6,045 nt of DNA from Sphingomonadaceae bacterium. Its GTDB lineage: Bacteria > Pseudomonadota > Alphaproteobacteria > Sphingomonadales > Sphingomonadaceae. Below, piece by piece: positions 5,547 to 6,045 of this stretch (position 1 is its first letter; every line of letters begins with the position of its first letter). A program made the position numbers and the translations under genes. A model generated the notes under the pieces. It searched no databases and was not told the origin of the DNA. It worked only from the letters and a program-made list of their open reading frames with translations. The stretch is from contig JAHDXX010000188.1 in assembly GCA_023384025.1 (NCBI GenBank), forward strand, positions 1 through 6,045. The letters are read 5' to 3'.

Positions 5547-5597
5547 ATGACGCCCACACCGGGCACCAGGCACTGTAGCGGCGGATCGCGCGGGTGA
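5547..5597 (+). CDS. Possible 16-codon leader peptide overlapping the coaBC start
   Basis: ATG at 5547 opens a short frame reading MTPTPGTRHCSGGSRG and stops at TGA 5595-5597. The stop overlaps the coaBC GTG start in the sequence GTGA, the usual arrangement for translational coupling. AGGGGA sits 8 nt upstream of this ATG, a better ribosome binding site than the one in front of coaBC. So short a frame can occur by chance and codon evidence is too thin to judge, so this is a candidate only. Confidence 0.25.
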   Translation: MTPTPGTRHCSGGSRG

Positions 5598-6045
5598 GCG
5601 CGACCGGTTTTCCGCGCATCCTGCTCGTCGTCGGCGGGGGGATTGCTGCATACAAATCGTGCGAGCTGGTGCGGCTGGTGCGCAAGGGTGGCGGCTCCGT
5701 GACGTGCGTGGTCACGCAGGGCGGGCAGCAGTTCGTGACCCCGATGGCGCTCGCCGCATTGAGCGAAAACCCAGTCTATACCACGCTGTGGGACCTGAGG
5801 AACGAAGCCGAGATGGGCCATATCCAGCTCAGCCGCGAAGCGGATCTGGTGGTGGTCTGCCCGGCGACGGCGGACCTGCTCGCCAAGATGGCGGCGGGGA
5901 TTGCGGACGATCTCGCGACCACGCTGATCCTTGCGACCGACAAGCCGGTCATGGTCGTGCCCGCGATGAATGTGCGTATGTGGGAGCACGAGGCGACGCA
6001 GCGCAATGTCGCCTGGCTGCGCCAGGCCGGGGTCGAAGTAATCGA
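5594..6045 (+). CDS. coaBC: CoaBC, N-terminal phosphopantothenoylcysteine decarboxylase domain (runs off right edge)
   Basis: CoaBC is a bifunctional coenzyme A biosynthesis protein. The C-terminal CoaB part joins 4'-phosphopantothenate to cysteine, and the N-terminal flavin-dependent CoaC part decarboxylates the product to 4'-phosphopantetheine. The 150 visible codons cover most of the CoaC domain: the FMN-binding start ILLVVGGGIAAYKSCELVR (9-27), the catalytic His76 in MGHIQLS, the CPATAD segment (89-94), KMAAGIADDLATT (98-110) and the substrate-binding PAMN (123-126, Asn126). The start must be GTG at 5594, because an in-frame TAG lies at 5576-5578 and no other start codon falls between. 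The ribosome binding site is weak. The remaining roughly 250 residues, including CoaB, lie outside the window. Confidence 0.95.
   Translation, partial: MSATGFPRILLVVGGGIAAYKSCELVRLVRKGGGSVTCVVTQGGQQFVTPMALAALSENPVYTTLWDLRNEAEMGHIQLSREADLVVVCPATADLLAKMAAGIADDLATTLILATDKPVMVVPAMNVRMWEHEATQRNVAWLRQAGVEVI

Noticed and set aside
4984..5715. Open frame of 243 codons on the minus strand across the DUF4345 gene and the coaBC start
   Set aside because: It runs in another frame through two better-supported genes and the intergenic gap, and its translation is low-complexity Arg/Pro/Ala.

Overview
The window looks like a chromosomal segment of a high-G+C alphaproteobacterium. UbiE, UbiB, MutM, the S20 start and CoaBC all have the sequence character I associate with Sphingomonadales (Erythrobacter, Novosphingobium and relatives). 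That placement comes from recognising the proteins, not from a search. No mobile element, CRISPR array, tRNA or rRNA is visible. Most of the window is conserved housekeeping sequence; the accessory part is one tandem pair of uncharacterised secreted proteins.

Layout, left to right. Positions 1-38 (minus) hold the first codons of rpsT (ribosomal protein S20), running off the left edge. A 138-bp gap follows, with a terminator-like hairpin and a candidate promoter. Positions 177-2554 (minus) hold a tight three-gene cluster. In transcription order it is a 233-aa secreted protein, its 274-aa paralogue with an acidic Asp-rich insert, and mutM (formamidopyrimidine-DNA glycosylase). The gaps are only 19 and 16 bp, so one transcript is likely. 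A roughly 157-bp divergent control region then separates this cluster from ubiE-ubiB (plus, 2712-5001), two ubiquinone biosynthesis genes 4 bp apart. A small DUF4345-type membrane protein gene (minus, 4998-5381) converges on ubiB, and the two stop codons share the palindrome CTAG. A 212-bp gap with a direct/inverted repeat structure separates it from coaBC (plus, from 5594), whose N-terminal decarboxylase domain runs off the right edge.

How the genes fit together. ubiE and ubiB serve ubiquinone synthesis, and coaBC makes the 4'-phosphopantetheine precursor of coenzyme A. mutM repairs oxidised guanine and rpsT encodes a small-subunit ribosomal protein. The least described part is the paralogue pair. 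Its pattern of strands, helices and motifs resembles the SIMPL (DUF541, YggE-like) fold. Since E. coli YggE has been linked to lower oxidative stress, co-transcription with the 8-oxoguanine glycosylase gene is suggestive, but this remains an inference.
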